64,000 bases of DNA from Photobacterium angustum (GCF_002954615.1 NZ_MSCJ01000001.1:2604001-2668000), one strand, 5' to 3'. Shown: positions 16,413-26,112, numbered from the stretch's first letter. Numbers and translations: made by a program. The notes: generated from the letters alone by a model not told the origin.

Positions 16413-17552
16413 ATGAAGACAATTGGTTATGTGATCCCTTGTTTCCCTACCTTATCTGAAACGTTCACGGGCGTTGAAATGAGAGCAATGATTGCACTTG
16501 GACATCATGTTGTTCCGTTTTCATTTATAAAAGGTCAACACTTTCAACGTGCTGATATTCCATTAATGAAGCAATGCAGCTATCCCTCAAACCTTCCCTA
16601 CTATAGTTTTCGCCACATCACCCGTTCGGTAAGAAGTTTGCCCTTCATTTACCAGCAACATGAGTTTGGAAAGCTCGCACTTCTTCGGCAAGGTCTACAA
16701 TTAGCGCTATGGGCACATCGCTACCAATGTCGACATCTCCATGCGCATTTTGCTTGGCATAGTGCTGCGATTGCAATCGTTGCGGCAAAAATATTGAATA
16801 TTCCAGTGTCATTTGTTGGGCATGGCGCTGATATCTATGCTGGACCTCAAGATTTACAAGCCAAGCTTTCCCATTGTCAGTTTTGCTGCGCTGTGACAAA
16901 GGCAATGCATGATCATCTGCAATCACTAACAAAAACACCAGTTCACTATTTACCTTGTGGGATTGAAGAACAAAACTATCCCACTTTAAATAATGATTGG
17001 TCTCCATCTAAACGTTTTTTATTTATTGGTCGATTGGTTGAAAAAAAAGGGCTTATAACGTTATTGAAGGCTGTACAACTACTAAAACACCCGATTGAAA
17101 TTGATCTTGTTGGTGATGGTCCACTAAAAGCGGAGCTAATGTCTTTTTGTAAACAGCATGGACTCATAAACGCTGTTTCTTTTCTCGGAAGTCAAAATGC
17201 AGATTGGCTTCGATCTCACGCAGAACGCTATCAAGGACTAATTGCTCCTTTTACCATTGCTAAAAATGGTGATACAGATACTGGTCCATTAGTCTTAAAA
17301 GAAGCACTTGCATTAGGAATCCCTATTATTACTACCAACCTTGTTGGCTGTACTGAGATCCTTTGCCCTGATATAGGAGTGATGATAAAGAAAGATTCAC
17401 CTAAAGAGTTAGCAACGGCGATTACAAACCACCAGCGAAAAAGCCATCAAGAATTAAAAATTCAAAGAGAGCTCGGTTATCGGCATGTAATGAAAACCTT
17501 TACTGCAAAAGCTCAAGCGCAACGGCTATCACAGTGGATTGAAGCACTATGA
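16413..17552 (+). CDS. GT4-family glycosyltransferase
   Basis: This is a 379-residue predicted cytoplasmic GT-B enzyme that adds a sugar to the growing lipid-linked repeat unit. It begins IGYVIPCFPTLSETFTGVE, resembling colanic-acid type WcaL enzymes. The donor-binding half has FIGRLVEKKGL and GDGPLKAEL, followed by a C-terminal segment ending in GPLVLKEALALGIPIITTN, which corresponds to the E-x7-E region. ATG at 16413 was chosen because CGGAG lies just upstream and the next residues match the family start; a longer frame begins at 16350. Its stop overlaps the flippase start (ATGA). By position it may correspond to one of the V. fischeri SypH/I/J transferases; which one is not determinable. 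Sugar specificity is unknown. Confidence 0.88.
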   Translation: MKTIGYVIPCFPTLSETFTGVEMRAMIALGHHVVPFSFIKGQHFQRADIPLMKQCSYPSNLPYYSFRHITRSVRSLPFIYQQHEFGKLALLRQGLQLALWAHRYQCRHLHAHFAWHSAAIAIVAAKILNIPVSFVGHGADIYAGPQDLQAKLSHCQFCCAVTKAMHDHLQSLTKTPVHYLPCGIEEQNYPTLNNDWSPSKRFLFIGRLVEKKGLITLLKAVQLLKHPIEIDLVGDGPLKAELMSFCKQHGLINAVSFLGSQNADWLRSHAERYQGLIAPFTIAKNGDTDTGPLVLKEALALGIPIITTNLVGCTEILCPDIGVMIKKDSPKELATAITNHQRKSHQELKIQRELGYRHVMKTFTAKAQAQRLSQWIEAL

Positions 17553-18925
17553 ACACATTAAAGGTTGTTGCAGTTTATGGTATTGGTATCGTCTTTTGTA
17601 AGCTAATAGGATTGCTACTTCAACCTTATGTTACAGATCAATTAGGCTTAGAAGAGTACGGTAAGCTTGATGTCTTATTAGTCTTAACTACATTCCTATC
17701 ACTGATCATTAGCTTAGGCGTCATTGATGGTCTTTATCGTTTTTATCATGATTCATCCAATCCAACACGTTTGTTAGGTCAGGCTTTATGGCAAGTTATA
17801 TTATGTGGCGCAATAATCACAAGCCTGCTTGTTTTTTTTAATCACGATATTCAAGCGCTTTTACCTGGGCCGCCACCACTTTTTGCCTTTAATTGTTTTA
17901 TTTTTACTATTTACTTTAACTCTCTGAACGCGATCCCTTTAGCAAAGCTGCGAATTGATAACAATGCTAAACACTTTGTAAGTATTTTACTTATCACGGC
18001 ATTATTGCAAGCAGTCTTAACGCTCTTGTTGGTCACTACATGGAAAGTTGATGGTATGGCTTTAGCGGGATTGATCGCACAAGTCGTGTGTGGTGTTCTG
18101 CTCTATAAACAATGGCCAATACCGCATTTTTCAATTAGCCCCGCATTATTAAAATATGGCGCTATTCTAACTCTCTCAGGATTATTGGGTTTTATTTCAT
18201 TAGGTGCAGAGCGTTGGGCTATCGCGCATTATTTAGGGGTAGAAGCAGTATCTCCTTATGCTATTGCAATGCAATGGGGGGTTGCCGCTAGTTTATTAAT
18301 AGAACCTTTTGCGTTGTGGTGGTTTCCAAAACGATTTAGCTTCATCAATACAGAGCAGCGTAAGCAACACTTAGCCAATATTACTATTTTAGCATGTCAG
18401 CTTTGCGTACTTATTTCTGCTCTTGTGCTTTTGTTTGGCCCTATTTTTTTACGGTTTTGGCTTAATGCTGAATTTGATTACAGTAGTGTTCTTATCCCAT
18501 TTATCGCATTATGGTTAATGTTAAAAGGCTGTTGTACTTTTCTCAATGTCGGCTGCTATTACCACGAACATGGACAGGGAATATTATTGATTAATAGCCT
18601 GTCAACACTACTATCGTTACTCGTTTTTATTTATGTCTTACCCTTATTCGATATTCTCGCATTGATCTATTGTGGAATTGCGATTCAAGCATTACGTCTT
18701 TTTATTTTTTACTTTTATAGTCAATACCATCTCCCTCTGTTGTACCCTCTCTCTGATTTGTTTGTCAGCTTTTCACTTGTTATGTTGATTTGTTTTTGTC
18801 AGCAATATCAACTCACTTATTTTCTCATCCTATTAACTTCTCTTCTTTGCCTTCAAGTCTATTGGCCTTGGCGTCACCTTTGTAACTATCGTCATGTATT
18901 ACAGGTGATCTATGACAAGGGGTAA
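17549..18925 (+). CDS. sypK: Wzx-type polysaccharide flippase (SypK-like)
   Basis: This 458-residue membrane protein, with roughly 12-14 hydrophobic segments, is of the polysaccharide transporter (PST/MATE-like) family. Such proteins move the undecaprenyl-linked repeat unit from the cytoplasmic to the periplasmic face. The N-terminus (YGIGIVFCKLIGLLLQPYV, then LGLEEYGKLDVL) is typical of Wzx. The start ATG overlaps the preceding stop by four bases, and its end overlaps the polymerase gene by 14 bases, so translation is probably coupled. Assignment as the SypK counterpart is by family and position in the Wzx/Wzy pair. Confidence 0.87.
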   Translation: MNTLKVVAVYGIGIVFCKLIGLLLQPYVTDQLGLEEYGKLDVLLVLTTFLSLIISLGVIDGLYRFYHDSSNPTRLLGQALWQVILCGAIITSLLVFFNHDIQALLPGPPPLFAFNCFIFTIYFNSLNAIPLAKLRIDNNAKHFVSILLITALLQAVLTLLLVTTWKVDGMALAGLIAQVVCGVLLYKQWPIPHFSISPALLKYGAILTLSGLLGFISLGAERWAIAHYLGVEAVSPYAIAMQWGVAASLLIEPFALWWFPKRFSFINTEQRKQHLANITILACQLCVLISALVLLFGPIFLRFWLNAEFDYSSVLIPFIALWLMLKGCCTFLNVGCYYHEHGQGILLINSLSTLLSLLVFIYVLPLFDILALIYCGIAIQALRLFIFYFYSQYHLPLLYPLSDLFVSFSLVMLICFCQQYQLTYFLILLTSLLCLQVYWPWRHLCNYRHVLQVIYDKG

Positions 18926-20231
18926 GCAAATTATCATTGCTTTGTTTAGTACGATAAGTTGCTTTATTGTTAGCAATTACACGTTTAAACATTACTTTGC
19001 TTTTCTTGGGATACTGGCATTACCCTTTGTTGTTAAACGTGCCTTTTTACTCTGTATTTGGTTTATTCTTTTTTCATATTTTCGCTTACATGAAGCAATG
19101 CCATTTCTTGAACCCTTTAAAATCCCAAAGTTATTAGCACTTGCTTGCTTGGTCGGATTAAGTTGGCAGTTGTGGATGAACTATCGCAACTTCAAGTGGC
19201 ATCCATTACATACGTGGCTACTTTGCTTTGCATTTTGGGTCAGTATTAGCTGTGCTTTTGCTTCTAATAGAGAAGAATCATTTGAAATGTTGTCAGGTAA
19301 CTTTCTAAAAATCGTTTTAATGGTTTTTGCTATTAGTTTATTACCCACCCATATTTCTCAACTGAAAAGAATTCCTTTTTTACTCTTTCTTTGTGGTTTA
19401 TTGATTGCGTCTATTACGTTATATAACAAACACTATGAGATTGGATTAGTTGAAGAAACGCGTGTCACGATCGGGCGAGCATTTGGATCAATGCTAGGTG
19501 ATCCTAATGATCTCTCTTTAGTCCTTTTATTCCCGTTATCATTTACTGCTGTCTATATTTTTCACGGTCACATCATTTCTCGTATTATTGCTATGATCAT
19601 CAGTATTACACTCCTCGCTGGTATTGCAGCAACGGAAAGCCGAGGCGGGCAACTGGGGATAATTAGTGTGGTATTTATGTCACTGCTACTTCGTAGTAAA
19701 AATATCGTCACACCACTTATCATTACCGCCCTTGGGATCATTGTTTTATTTGTCGCTGCGGGTATTGAAAACAGATTTGTTTCATCGGCTAGTTCAGGCG
19801 CTATTGATGAGTCTGCTATGGGGCGTCTATATGCTTGGGGTGCGGCGATAATGATGGCAGTTGATCATCCATTGACAGGAGTTGGACTAAGTAATTTTTA
19901 TAATAATTACTATTTTTACTCAGTACATTGGGATGGTAAGAACCATGCTGTTCATAGCTCTTGGTTTGAAATATTAGCTGAGAATGGATTTGTCGGGCTG
20001 TTCTTATTTACTACTTTGTTAATAAAAACTTTCCAACTTAGTTACCGCTTACTTAAACGATTAAAAAAAACAACATATCAACCACTTGCTGAAGGGCTAT
20101 GGCTTGGCATGGTTTCCTTTTCTGTCAGTGGTACTTTTCTAACACAAGGAACAACGTGGCCTTTTTATATTTTATTAAGCTTATTAATTGCAACCGATCG
20201 ATTAACCCGTAATACCGAACAACTCGATTAA
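18912..20231 (+). CDS. sypL: Wzy/O-antigen ligase-family polymerase (SypL-like)
   Basis: This is a 439-residue polytopic inner-membrane protein with the Wzy_C/O-antigen ligase fold. A large periplasmic loop contains MGRLYAWGAA and HSSWFEILAENGFVGLF, the latter a hallmark of this family. It would polymerise flipped repeat units in the periplasm under control of the Wzz-like protein encoded downstream. A ligase role cannot be excluded by sequence alone. The gene overlaps the flippase by 14 bases and is followed after 13 bases by the next glycosyltransferase. Confidence 0.87.
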   Translation: MTRGKQIIIALFSTISCFIVSNYTFKHYFAFLGILALPFVVKRAFLLCIWFILFSYFRLHEAMPFLEPFKIPKLLALACLVGLSWQLWMNYRNFKWHPLHTWLLCFAFWVSISCAFASNREESFEMLSGNFLKIVLMVFAISLLPTHISQLKRIPFLLFLCGLLIASITLYNKHYEIGLVEETRVTIGRAFGSMLGDPNDLSLVLLFPLSFTAVYIFHGHIISRIIAMIISITLLAGIAATESRGGQLGIISVVFMSLLLRSKNIVTPLIITALGIIVLFVAAGIENRFVSSASSGAIDESAMGRLYAWGAAIMMAVDHPLTGVGLSNFYNNYYFYSVHWDGKNHAVHSSWFEILAENGFVGLFLFTTLLIKTFQLSYRLLKRLKKTTYQPLAEGLWLGMVSFSVSGTFLTQGTTWPFYILLSLLIATDRLTRNTEQLD

Positions 20232-20244
20232 AAGGATTTGAATC

Positions 20245-21396
20245 ATGGGGCGTGATATAGAATTTATTATTTTTGGTGAAGATTGGGGGCGACACCCTTC
20301 TAGCACTCAGCACTTAATATCAATCATTGCTAAGCAATATCCCGTCTATTGGATCAATTCTATTGGTTTAAGGCAACCCCAACTTCAAGCTAAAGATATC
20401 AGGCGTATCATCGAAAAGATCATGGCTTTTACTCGCCGTACTGCAATAGCTGATACTGAAATCTCCTCCACAAATTTAAAAAAGATCATCAAACCTCTCG
20501 TTTGGCCATTAGCTCGAAATAAAGTGATGAAGTACATCAATAAGAAGCTATTGACGACACAACTCCCCAAAAAAAAACACTATCGTGTTTTATGGATAGC
20601 CTTACCAAGTGCGATTGAATATATCGAACTCTGCCAAGCTGATTTAATTATTTATTACTGTGGAGATGACTTTTCTGCATTAACTGGCGTCGATCATGAT
20701 AAAGCAATGCAAGCAGAACAAACGTTGAGCATGCAAGCCGATCTTATTTATGTCGCAAACAAACAATTAATGACGCGTTTCCCAAAGCACAAGACACATT
20801 ATTTGCCCCATGGTGTTGATCTTCATTTATTTCAATCAAAACATGCGTGCCCACCAGCCATTGATAAAGGGACAAAAAATATTGGCTTTTATGGCAGTTT
20901 AAATAATTGGCTTGATTACGATTTATTACAACAACTCGCATTAGCGCGTCCACAGATACAATTTTATTTACTTGGGAATAAGGAGTGTCATCAAGTTCAG
21001 CAATTGCAAAATGAGAATATCCATCTATTACCAGCGGTCCCTCACAATCAACTTGCTAGTTATGTACAACATTGGCACGCCGCTATTTTACCTTTCATCA
21101 ACAATCAACAAATTAAAATGTGTAACCCCTTAAAATTAAGAGAGTATTTAGCGGCTGGATGTCCTGTCATCAGCAGTGATTACAAAGCCGCAGCAGAGTA
21201 CTCACCTTTAGTATCAATTGCGACAACTCAGAAAGAATGGCTATCGGCAATTGATCGCATTACACAATTAAGCCCACAGCAAGCCTCAGAATATAAACGA
21301 AAAGCATATCAATGTGTTCAGCATGACAGCTGGCAGCTACGCATAGAAAAGATCATTCATGCCATACAAAAAATACGATATTCGACGACTGAATAA
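20245..21396 (+). CDS. GT-B glycosyltransferase, possibly SypN-like
   Basis: This 383-residue protein has features of GT-B fold transferases (GT4-like, similar in style to TuaH). The N-terminus is FIIFGEDWGRHPSSTQHL. A mid-protein IIYYCGDDFS follows, then YLPHGVDLHLF, and a donor domain has GFYGSLNNWLDY and LKLREYLAAGCPVISS. The ATG has AAGGA eight bases upstream. In the locus it follows the polymerase; in V. fischeri syp a transferase (SypN) lies near SypO, so orthology is plausible but not shown. The linkage formed is unknown. A candidate sigma-54 promoter for the next gene begins 15 bases past its stop. Confidence 0.78.
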   Translation: MGRDIEFIIFGEDWGRHPSSTQHLISIIAKQYPVYWINSIGLRQPQLQAKDIRRIIEKIMAFTRRTAIADTEISSTNLKKIIKPLVWPLARNKVMKYINKKLLTTQLPKKKHYRVLWIALPSAIEYIELCQADLIIYYCGDDFSALTGVDHDKAMQAEQTLSMQADLIYVANKQLMTRFPKHKTHYLPHGVDLHLFQSKHACPPAIDKGTKNIGFYGSLNNWLDYDLLQQLALARPQIQFYLLGNKECHQVQQLQNENIHLLPAVPHNQLASYVQHWHAAILPFINNQQIKMCNPLKLREYLAAGCPVISSDYKAAAEYSPLVSIATTQKEWLSAIDRITQLSPQQASEYKRKAYQCVQHDSWQLRIEKIIHAIQKIRYSTTE

Positions 21397-21410
21397 CAAA
21401 CCCTTACATC

Positions 21411-21426
21411 AGGCACTCTTTTTGCA
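21411..21426 (+). promoter_or_regulatory. Candidate sigma-54 promoter (P2)
   Basis: AGGCAC-N5-TTGCA keeps both invariant dinucleotides, GG at -24 and GC at -12. The TTG is 40 bases upstream of the ATG at 21462. Its placement matches P1 and P3 in this locus. Confidence 0.65.
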
Positions 21427-21461
21427 ATCTTTCTTATACACACAAGAAAAAGGAATGCGTG

Positions 21462-21800
21462 ATGATAAGAACAATTTATCTAATCATCTTGTTAGGATTG
21501 GTTGGGTGTGCCAGTACCTCGCAATCAAATAAGCAGTTGGAGCTATTTTTTAGTTCGGAACAAGTGACGTTAACGGCAGAGCAACACCGTAAAATTACCC
21601 AATTTTTTTCAACCTTCTCATATAACCAAATAACAGCGACTGTCGGCCCTGCTAAGCTCAATAATAAATTTGAAGCTTTATTACACAGCCAAAAACGCAT
21701 GCAAAACATAGAAAAGATCGCACAAGACCATCAAATCCCTTTAACGTTGGAGTATTCCCCTCAAATAACAATCGATACGTTGCTTCTTCGGAGTAACTAA
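21462..21800 (+). CDS. Small lipoprotein of unknown function in the polysaccharide locus
   Basis: This 112-residue protein begins with a lipoprotein signal (IIILLGLVGCAS type, cysteine at about residue 16), so it should be membrane-anchored in the periplasm. The mature part has an OmpA-like flavour: LELFFSSEQVTLTAEQ, then VGPAKLNN, then SQKRMQNIEKIAQDHQIPL and a terminal EYSPQ. This resembles the first strand and the R-containing helix of OmpA-C domains, but it is short and lacks the usual D/R peptidoglycan-binding core. I do not recognise a named family. ATG at 21462 was preferred over GTG at 21459 because AAAGGA is eight bases upstream. It is followed after four bases by the Wzz-like gene. 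Confidence 0.7.
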   Translation: MIRTIYLIILLGLVGCASTSQSNKQLELFFSSEQVTLTAEQHRKITQFFSTFSYNQITATVGPAKLNNKFEALLHSQKRMQNIEKIAQDHQIPLTLEYSPQITIDTLLLRSN

Positions 21801-21804
21801 CGGT

Positions 21805-23253
21805 ATGCGTCACCTCTTTATAACGCGGCTGTATCCATTACTTTATGGATTATGGCTTCATCGTTATTTATTAGTTTTACCCATCATCATTATGCCTTTT
21901 TTAATGACGATAGGCGGTTTTCTTAAAACTAAGTATTACTACTCTGAAACCACTATTTTGGTTCAGGAGGCCGCATTGCTTAACCCTTTTTTAGAAGATT
22001 TGTCTATTTCAATGAATCTACAGCAGCGAATTAAAGCACTCCAAGTGGTGATCCAAAGCCAATCGACTTTGGCGATCGTAATTGATGAACTCGATCTAGT
22101 ACCAGATAAAGACCCACAAAAAATTAAACACGTTACCGCTCAACTCGAAAAAGGAATTACCCTTGATTTGACAGGTAACGATCTCGTTCAAATGAGTCTT
22201 GTATGGCAACAACCTGAACAAATTCCAGAGATATTAAATACTCTCTCTCGAATTTTCTTAGAAAAGCTACGAGCCCCAGGACGAGCCTCGGTTGATAATT
22301 CAGAAGTTTTTTTACAAAAACAATTAACGACAACCCAAAAAGATTTAGAACTTGCGGAAAGTGAGCTTGCCACCTTTAAAGCAGAAAATGCTGATAACTT
22401 ACCGCTCCTGCAAGGCGTCAATGTTGATACGAGTATTAAATTAGTAAGGAAAATAAACGAATCAGAGCTGGCTTTACTCCATGCCAAAAGTAAACGTGAC
22501 AGCATGTATAAAACGCTCATTAATACTAATCCTGTTATCGGCAAACTAGAGCAAGAAATTGTTATCGCCGAAGCCGAACTTGCTATCTTACGTGCCAGTT
22601 ATACCGATAAACACTCATCAATTAAGAATGTGCTCCGCCGTTTAAACCGGTTAAAACAAGAGCGAACTCGACAAGTTGAATTACAGCAATCACTTACTCC
22701 AGAACAAATCGACAGTTTATGGCAACGACTAGCCAATAGCTCTCAAGATCCTGAAAAACAATCTCAACCAATATTACTCAGCCAATTTGAAGCATTGCAG
22801 CAAGCAGAATCTGAAATCGATGCCATTAATCAAGAGCTCGTATTACTCAAAAAACAAGCTGCAAATATCATAGGAAAACGGGTGGAGTTTGCAGAATTAG
22901 AAAAAAAACTTACCAGCTTAGATCGTAATTATAAGGTCAAATCGACTATTTATAACCAACTATTAGAACGCTATGAAATGGCCAGAGTCACCGGTCACCT
23001 TGGCCGTTTTGAAGAACCAGACAAATTAAAAATAATAGACAAACCTTCAGTACCGAATGCCCCTCAAAATTGGCCTTGGTGGATGAACTTTTTATCTGGC
23101 ATTCTTTTTGGCGCAGTCATTGCTTTATTTCTTGTAGGCATCTCGATTATTTTTGATACGCGATTATATCAATCCAACCATATCAGACAGTTAGTATCTT
23201 ACCCAATCTTGGTGCGCATTCCTTACTTCTCAAAGGAACTTAAGCATGATTAG
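21805..23253 (+). CDS. sypO: Wzz/GumC-type chain-length determinant (SypO-like)
   Basis: This 482-residue inner-membrane protein has an N-terminal membrane segment (about 22-42), a long periplasmic region rich in coiled coil (about 150-390), and a C-terminal membrane segment (about 425-447, WWMNFLSGILFGAVIALF). That is the polysaccharide co-polymerase architecture. No cytoplasmic kinase domain follows, so it needs a separate P-loop partner such as the SypD-like protein. It controls chain length and links polymerisation to export. The stop overlaps the next glycosyltransferase by eight bases. Confidence 0.85.
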   Translation: MRHLFITRLYPLLYGLWLHRYLLVLPIIIMPFLMTIGGFLKTKYYYSETTILVQEAALLNPFLEDLSISMNLQQRIKALQVVIQSQSTLAIVIDELDLVPDKDPQKIKHVTAQLEKGITLDLTGNDLVQMSLVWQQPEQIPEILNTLSRIFLEKLRAPGRASVDNSEVFLQKQLTTTQKDLELAESELATFKAENADNLPLLQGVNVDTSIKLVRKINESELALLHAKSKRDSMYKTLINTNPVIGKLEQEIVIAEAELAILRASYTDKHSSIKNVLRRLNRLKQERTRQVELQQSLTPEQIDSLWQRLANSSQDPEKQSQPILLSQFEALQQAESEIDAINQELVLLKKQAANIIGKRVEFAELEKKLTSLDRNYKVKSTIYNQLLERYEMARVTGHLGRFEEPDKLKIIDKPSVPNAPQNWPWWMNFLSGILFGAVIALFLVGISIIFDTRLYQSNHIRQLVSYPILVRIPYFSKELKHD

Positions 23254-24313
23254 AACACTACAAGTTGTCCAACATTTACGTCCTGGCGGATTAGAAAAGC
23301 TCGTTCTTAATTTGGTTCGTTTTGCCTCATCAAATCATCGTGTTTATGTCGCTTCATTAGAAGAAACAGCCACATCCGCTATTTCAGCGTGGCCTGAGTT
23401 ATCAGCCTTTAGAAACCAATTAATATTTTTAAATAAACCCTCAGGTATACATCTCCACACCGCTTATCAATTAAGAAAGCTCGTTAATAAGCTTAAGATC
23501 ACCACAGTTCATAGCCATCACCTAGGTCCTTTACTCTATAGTCGACTCGCACTACTAGGATTAAGCACAACCCACATACATACTGAGCACGACAGCTGGC
23601 ATCTAGAAGAACCAAAACAACAAACCCTCACTCGTTGGCTATTAAAATATAAGCATGTTGAACTCGTTGCCGATGCCCCAACAATAGCCAAAGATCTTCA
23701 TCAACGATTAGGTCGTCCAGCCGATCATATTATTAATAACGGTATCGACTGTCACTTTTACTGTATTGGTGATCAAGCAGAGGCTCGTCATGATTTAGCG
23801 TTGCCTCAGAAACAAATATTTATTGGTTGTGCTGGGCGACTGGTTTCAGAGAAAGGGATTGATACCATGCTCATCGCCCTATCATCACTTCCAGAACATT
23901 ATCATCTTGTTATTGCAGGTGATGGCGAGCAGTTATCAAGCCTCAAACAGCTCGCCTGTCGTTTACAGCTTGAGCATCGTATTCACTGGTTGGGTTACTG
24001 TAAAAACATGCGTTCTTTTTATCGCGCTATTGATGTGTTCTGCATGCCATCACGTCATGAGGGACTTCCCTTAGCTTTGCTTGAAGCACAAGCTTGCGGT
24101 AAACCTATTGTGGCATCAAATATTGGTGCGATCCCCGATGTCGCCCACCCAGAAAACAGCGTATTAATATCGCCTAATGATCCTGTCCAATTAGCTCACG
24201 CTCTAGATCATGTACTGACACATAAACCTAATGAAACAAAAACAGCGCATTTCATCCAACACGTTGCTGATGTGAGAACGATGACAGCAGCTTATGAAGC
24301 CCTCGCGAAGTAA
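23246..24313 (+). CDS. GT4 glycosyltransferase, SypP-like
   Basis: This is a 355-residue cytoplasmic GT4 enzyme. The acceptor half begins LQVVQHLRPGGLEKLVLNL. The donor half has GCAGRLVSEKGIDTML and the E-x7-E motif in HEGLPLALLEAQACGKPIV. It lies between the Wzz-like and the GT2/sugar transferase genes, the position of sypP in V. fischeri. It overlaps the upstream gene by eight bases. Sugar specificity is unknown. Confidence 0.87.
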   Translation: MIRTLQVVQHLRPGGLEKLVLNLVRFASSNHRVYVASLEETATSAISAWPELSAFRNQLIFLNKPSGIHLHTAYQLRKLVNKLKITTVHSHHLGPLLYSRLALLGLSTTHIHTEHDSWHLEEPKQQTLTRWLLKYKHVELVADAPTIAKDLHQRLGRPADHIINNGIDCHFYCIGDQAEARHDLALPQKQIFIGCAGRLVSEKGIDTMLIALSSLPEHYHLVIAGDGEQLSSLKQLACRLQLEHRIHWLGYCKNMRSFYRAIDVFCMPSRHEGLPLALLEAQACGKPIVASNIGAIPDVAHPENSVLISPNDPVQLAHALDHVLTHKPNETKTAHFIQHVADVRTMTAAYEALAK

Positions 24314-24323
24314 GGAGCAAACC

Positions 24324-26111
24324 ATGATGATAAGTTGGTTTATCCTTTTAATTCTAACAATCATTATTATTTATCACCATGTTATCTATAGCGCTGTAAT
24401 GGTGTGGTATGGACAACATTTAAAACGAAAAGCCATTACTGTAGAACCTGATAGTTTTCCAGCCATTGCGATCCTCATCCCTGCTTATAATGAAGAGGCG
24501 CATATTAACGCTAAACTAGCTAATTTATTAATGCTCGATTATCCCGCCGAAAAACTTTTTATCTTCATTTGTTGCGATGGTTGTAGCGATGCAACCGCAA
24601 AACTTTGTCGCCAATGGGAGAGGCAATTTCAACGAGCTAATATTCATTTTCAGTTGCAAATAAGCACCAGCAATAAAGGAAAGTTAGCGCGCCTTAATCA
24701 ACTAATGACAATGGCACAACCTTATGCAGAACTGGTTGCATTAAGTGATGTATCTGCGCTTATCTCGATAGATGCCCTTAAACAAGCCACCCATAGTTTC
24801 AACGATCCTAAAGTTGGTGCAATCACTGGTAATTATCTTATTTATGACGGTAATACAGGTGAGAAGCAATACTGGTCTTGGCAAAATAATATGCGCTTTG
24901 CGGAATCACATTTAGGCAGTGTTATTGGTGGCAATGGTGCTTTTTATATTATGCGAGCTCGCTTATTTCAGCCATTGCCTCACGACACCATCAATGATGA
25001 TTTTATGCTGCCGATGCAAGTACTTAAGCAAGGTTATAATGTTATTTATAATGAATGCATTAATAGTATTGAACTCGATATCAGTAGCAATGAACAAACC
25101 CATCAACGAAGACAACGTATTGGCGCCGGTAACTTACAACAACTGATCCGCTGCCGCTTTGTGTTTAACCTCCACCAGCCTGGGGTCAAATGGTTATTCG
25201 CTTCCGGTAAAGGTTTAAGGACCTTAATGCCTTTCCTTTTCATCATGTACCTAAGCATAACCTGTTATCTCGCTGTTCATGGATCACATCTCGCCCTATG
25301 GTTGACGGGATTACAAGTTGTTGGATATGGTCTTGCGGCACTACCTCTATTGGGTGTAAAAAATAAACTGTTAGATAAATTACATTATTTAATAGGCAGT
25401 TATCTGTCTTCTTTAATTGGTATGCTGCGCTATATCTTTGGACAATTTAGACATGGCTGGAAAAAACAACCGCCTCTCAATACTTATCAACATTCTTTTA
25501 CAATTATCCTCAAACGCTTCTTCGATATTCTTCTTAGCTGTATCGGATTATTAGTCACACTCCCGTTATGGCCTCTGATTGCTTTACTTATACGATTAGA
25601 TTCCAAAGGTGATATTTTTTATCGACAGGTACGAGTCGGGCAAATCAATGATGAACATATCATGTTGTTCTCCATGTTGAAATTTCGCACCATGAAACCT
25701 AACGCTGAAGCAAAAAGTGGCGCGGTATGGTCACAGAAAAATGACCCTCGCATCACACGTATAGGCTGTTTCTTAAGAGATACGCGGTTAGATGAACTGC
25801 CTCAATTTATTAATGTGATAAAGGGAGACATGTCATTAATAGGCCCCCGTCCTGAGCGCCCTGAACTATGTGGAAATTTGCAAAATGCATTGCCTTTCTA
25901 CTTAGAACGCACTCGCGGTTTACGCCCTGGTATCACTGGGTTAGCACAAGTAAATCAAGGCTATGACAGCTGTATAGAGGACGTTAAAGCGAAGATCGCG
26001 TGGGATCATGCCTACGCGATCGCGTTAGCGTCACCATTACAATGGCTTAGAATGGACTGCTGGATATTGCTTAAAACAGCATACATTATGGTAACGAGAC
26101 GTGGACAATAG
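24324..26111 (+). CDS. Fused GT2 glycosyltransferase and phosphoglycosyl transferase (SypQ-SypR-like)
   Basis: This 595-residue membrane protein combines two enzymes. Residues about 45-280 form a processive-type GT2 domain after an N-terminal membrane segment: LIPAYNEE, SDVSA at 141-145, NDD at 224-226, and QRRQR at 261-265. Hydrophobic segments lie at about 297-345 and 352-375. Residues about 396-595 form a WbaP/WcaJ-type transferase that loads the first sugar phosphate onto undecaprenyl phosphate: a reentrant-helix region after KRFFD, KFRTM at 453-457, DELPQF at 490-495, GPRPERPEL at 507-515, and RPGITG at 534-539. ATG at 24324 follows AAGGAG; a longer frame starts at 24294. In V. fischeri the equivalent activities are, to my knowledge, separate SypQ and SypR proteins. 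Confidence 0.88.
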   Translation: MMISWFILLILTIIIIYHHVIYSAVMVWYGQHLKRKAITVEPDSFPAIAILIPAYNEEAHINAKLANLLMLDYPAEKLFIFICCDGCSDATAKLCRQWERQFQRANIHFQLQISTSNKGKLARLNQLMTMAQPYAELVALSDVSALISIDALKQATHSFNDPKVGAITGNYLIYDGNTGEKQYWSWQNNMRFAESHLGSVIGGNGAFYIMRARLFQPLPHDTINDDFMLPMQVLKQGYNVIYNECINSIELDISSNEQTHQRRQRIGAGNLQQLIRCRFVFNLHQPGVKWLFASGKGLRTLMPFLFIMYLSITCYLAVHGSHLALWLTGLQVVGYGLAALPLLGVKNKLLDKLHYLIGSYLSSLIGMLRYIFGQFRHGWKKQPPLNTYQHSFTIILKRFFDILLSCIGLLVTLPLWPLIALLIRLDSKGDIFYRQVRVGQINDEHIMLFSMLKFRTMKPNAEAKSGAVWSQKNDPRITRIGCFLRDTRLDELPQFINVIKGDMSLIGPRPERPELCGNLQNALPFYLERTRGLRPGITGLAQVNQGYDSCIEDVKAKIAWDHAYAIALASPLQWLRMDCWILLKTAYIMVTRRGQ

Positions 26112-26112
26112 T

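Noticed and set aside
26014..26025. Perfect palindrome ACGCGATCGCGT about 90 bases upstream of P3, considered as an activator site
   Set aside because: It lies in coding sequence for YAIA and nothing similar was found upstream of P1 or P2.
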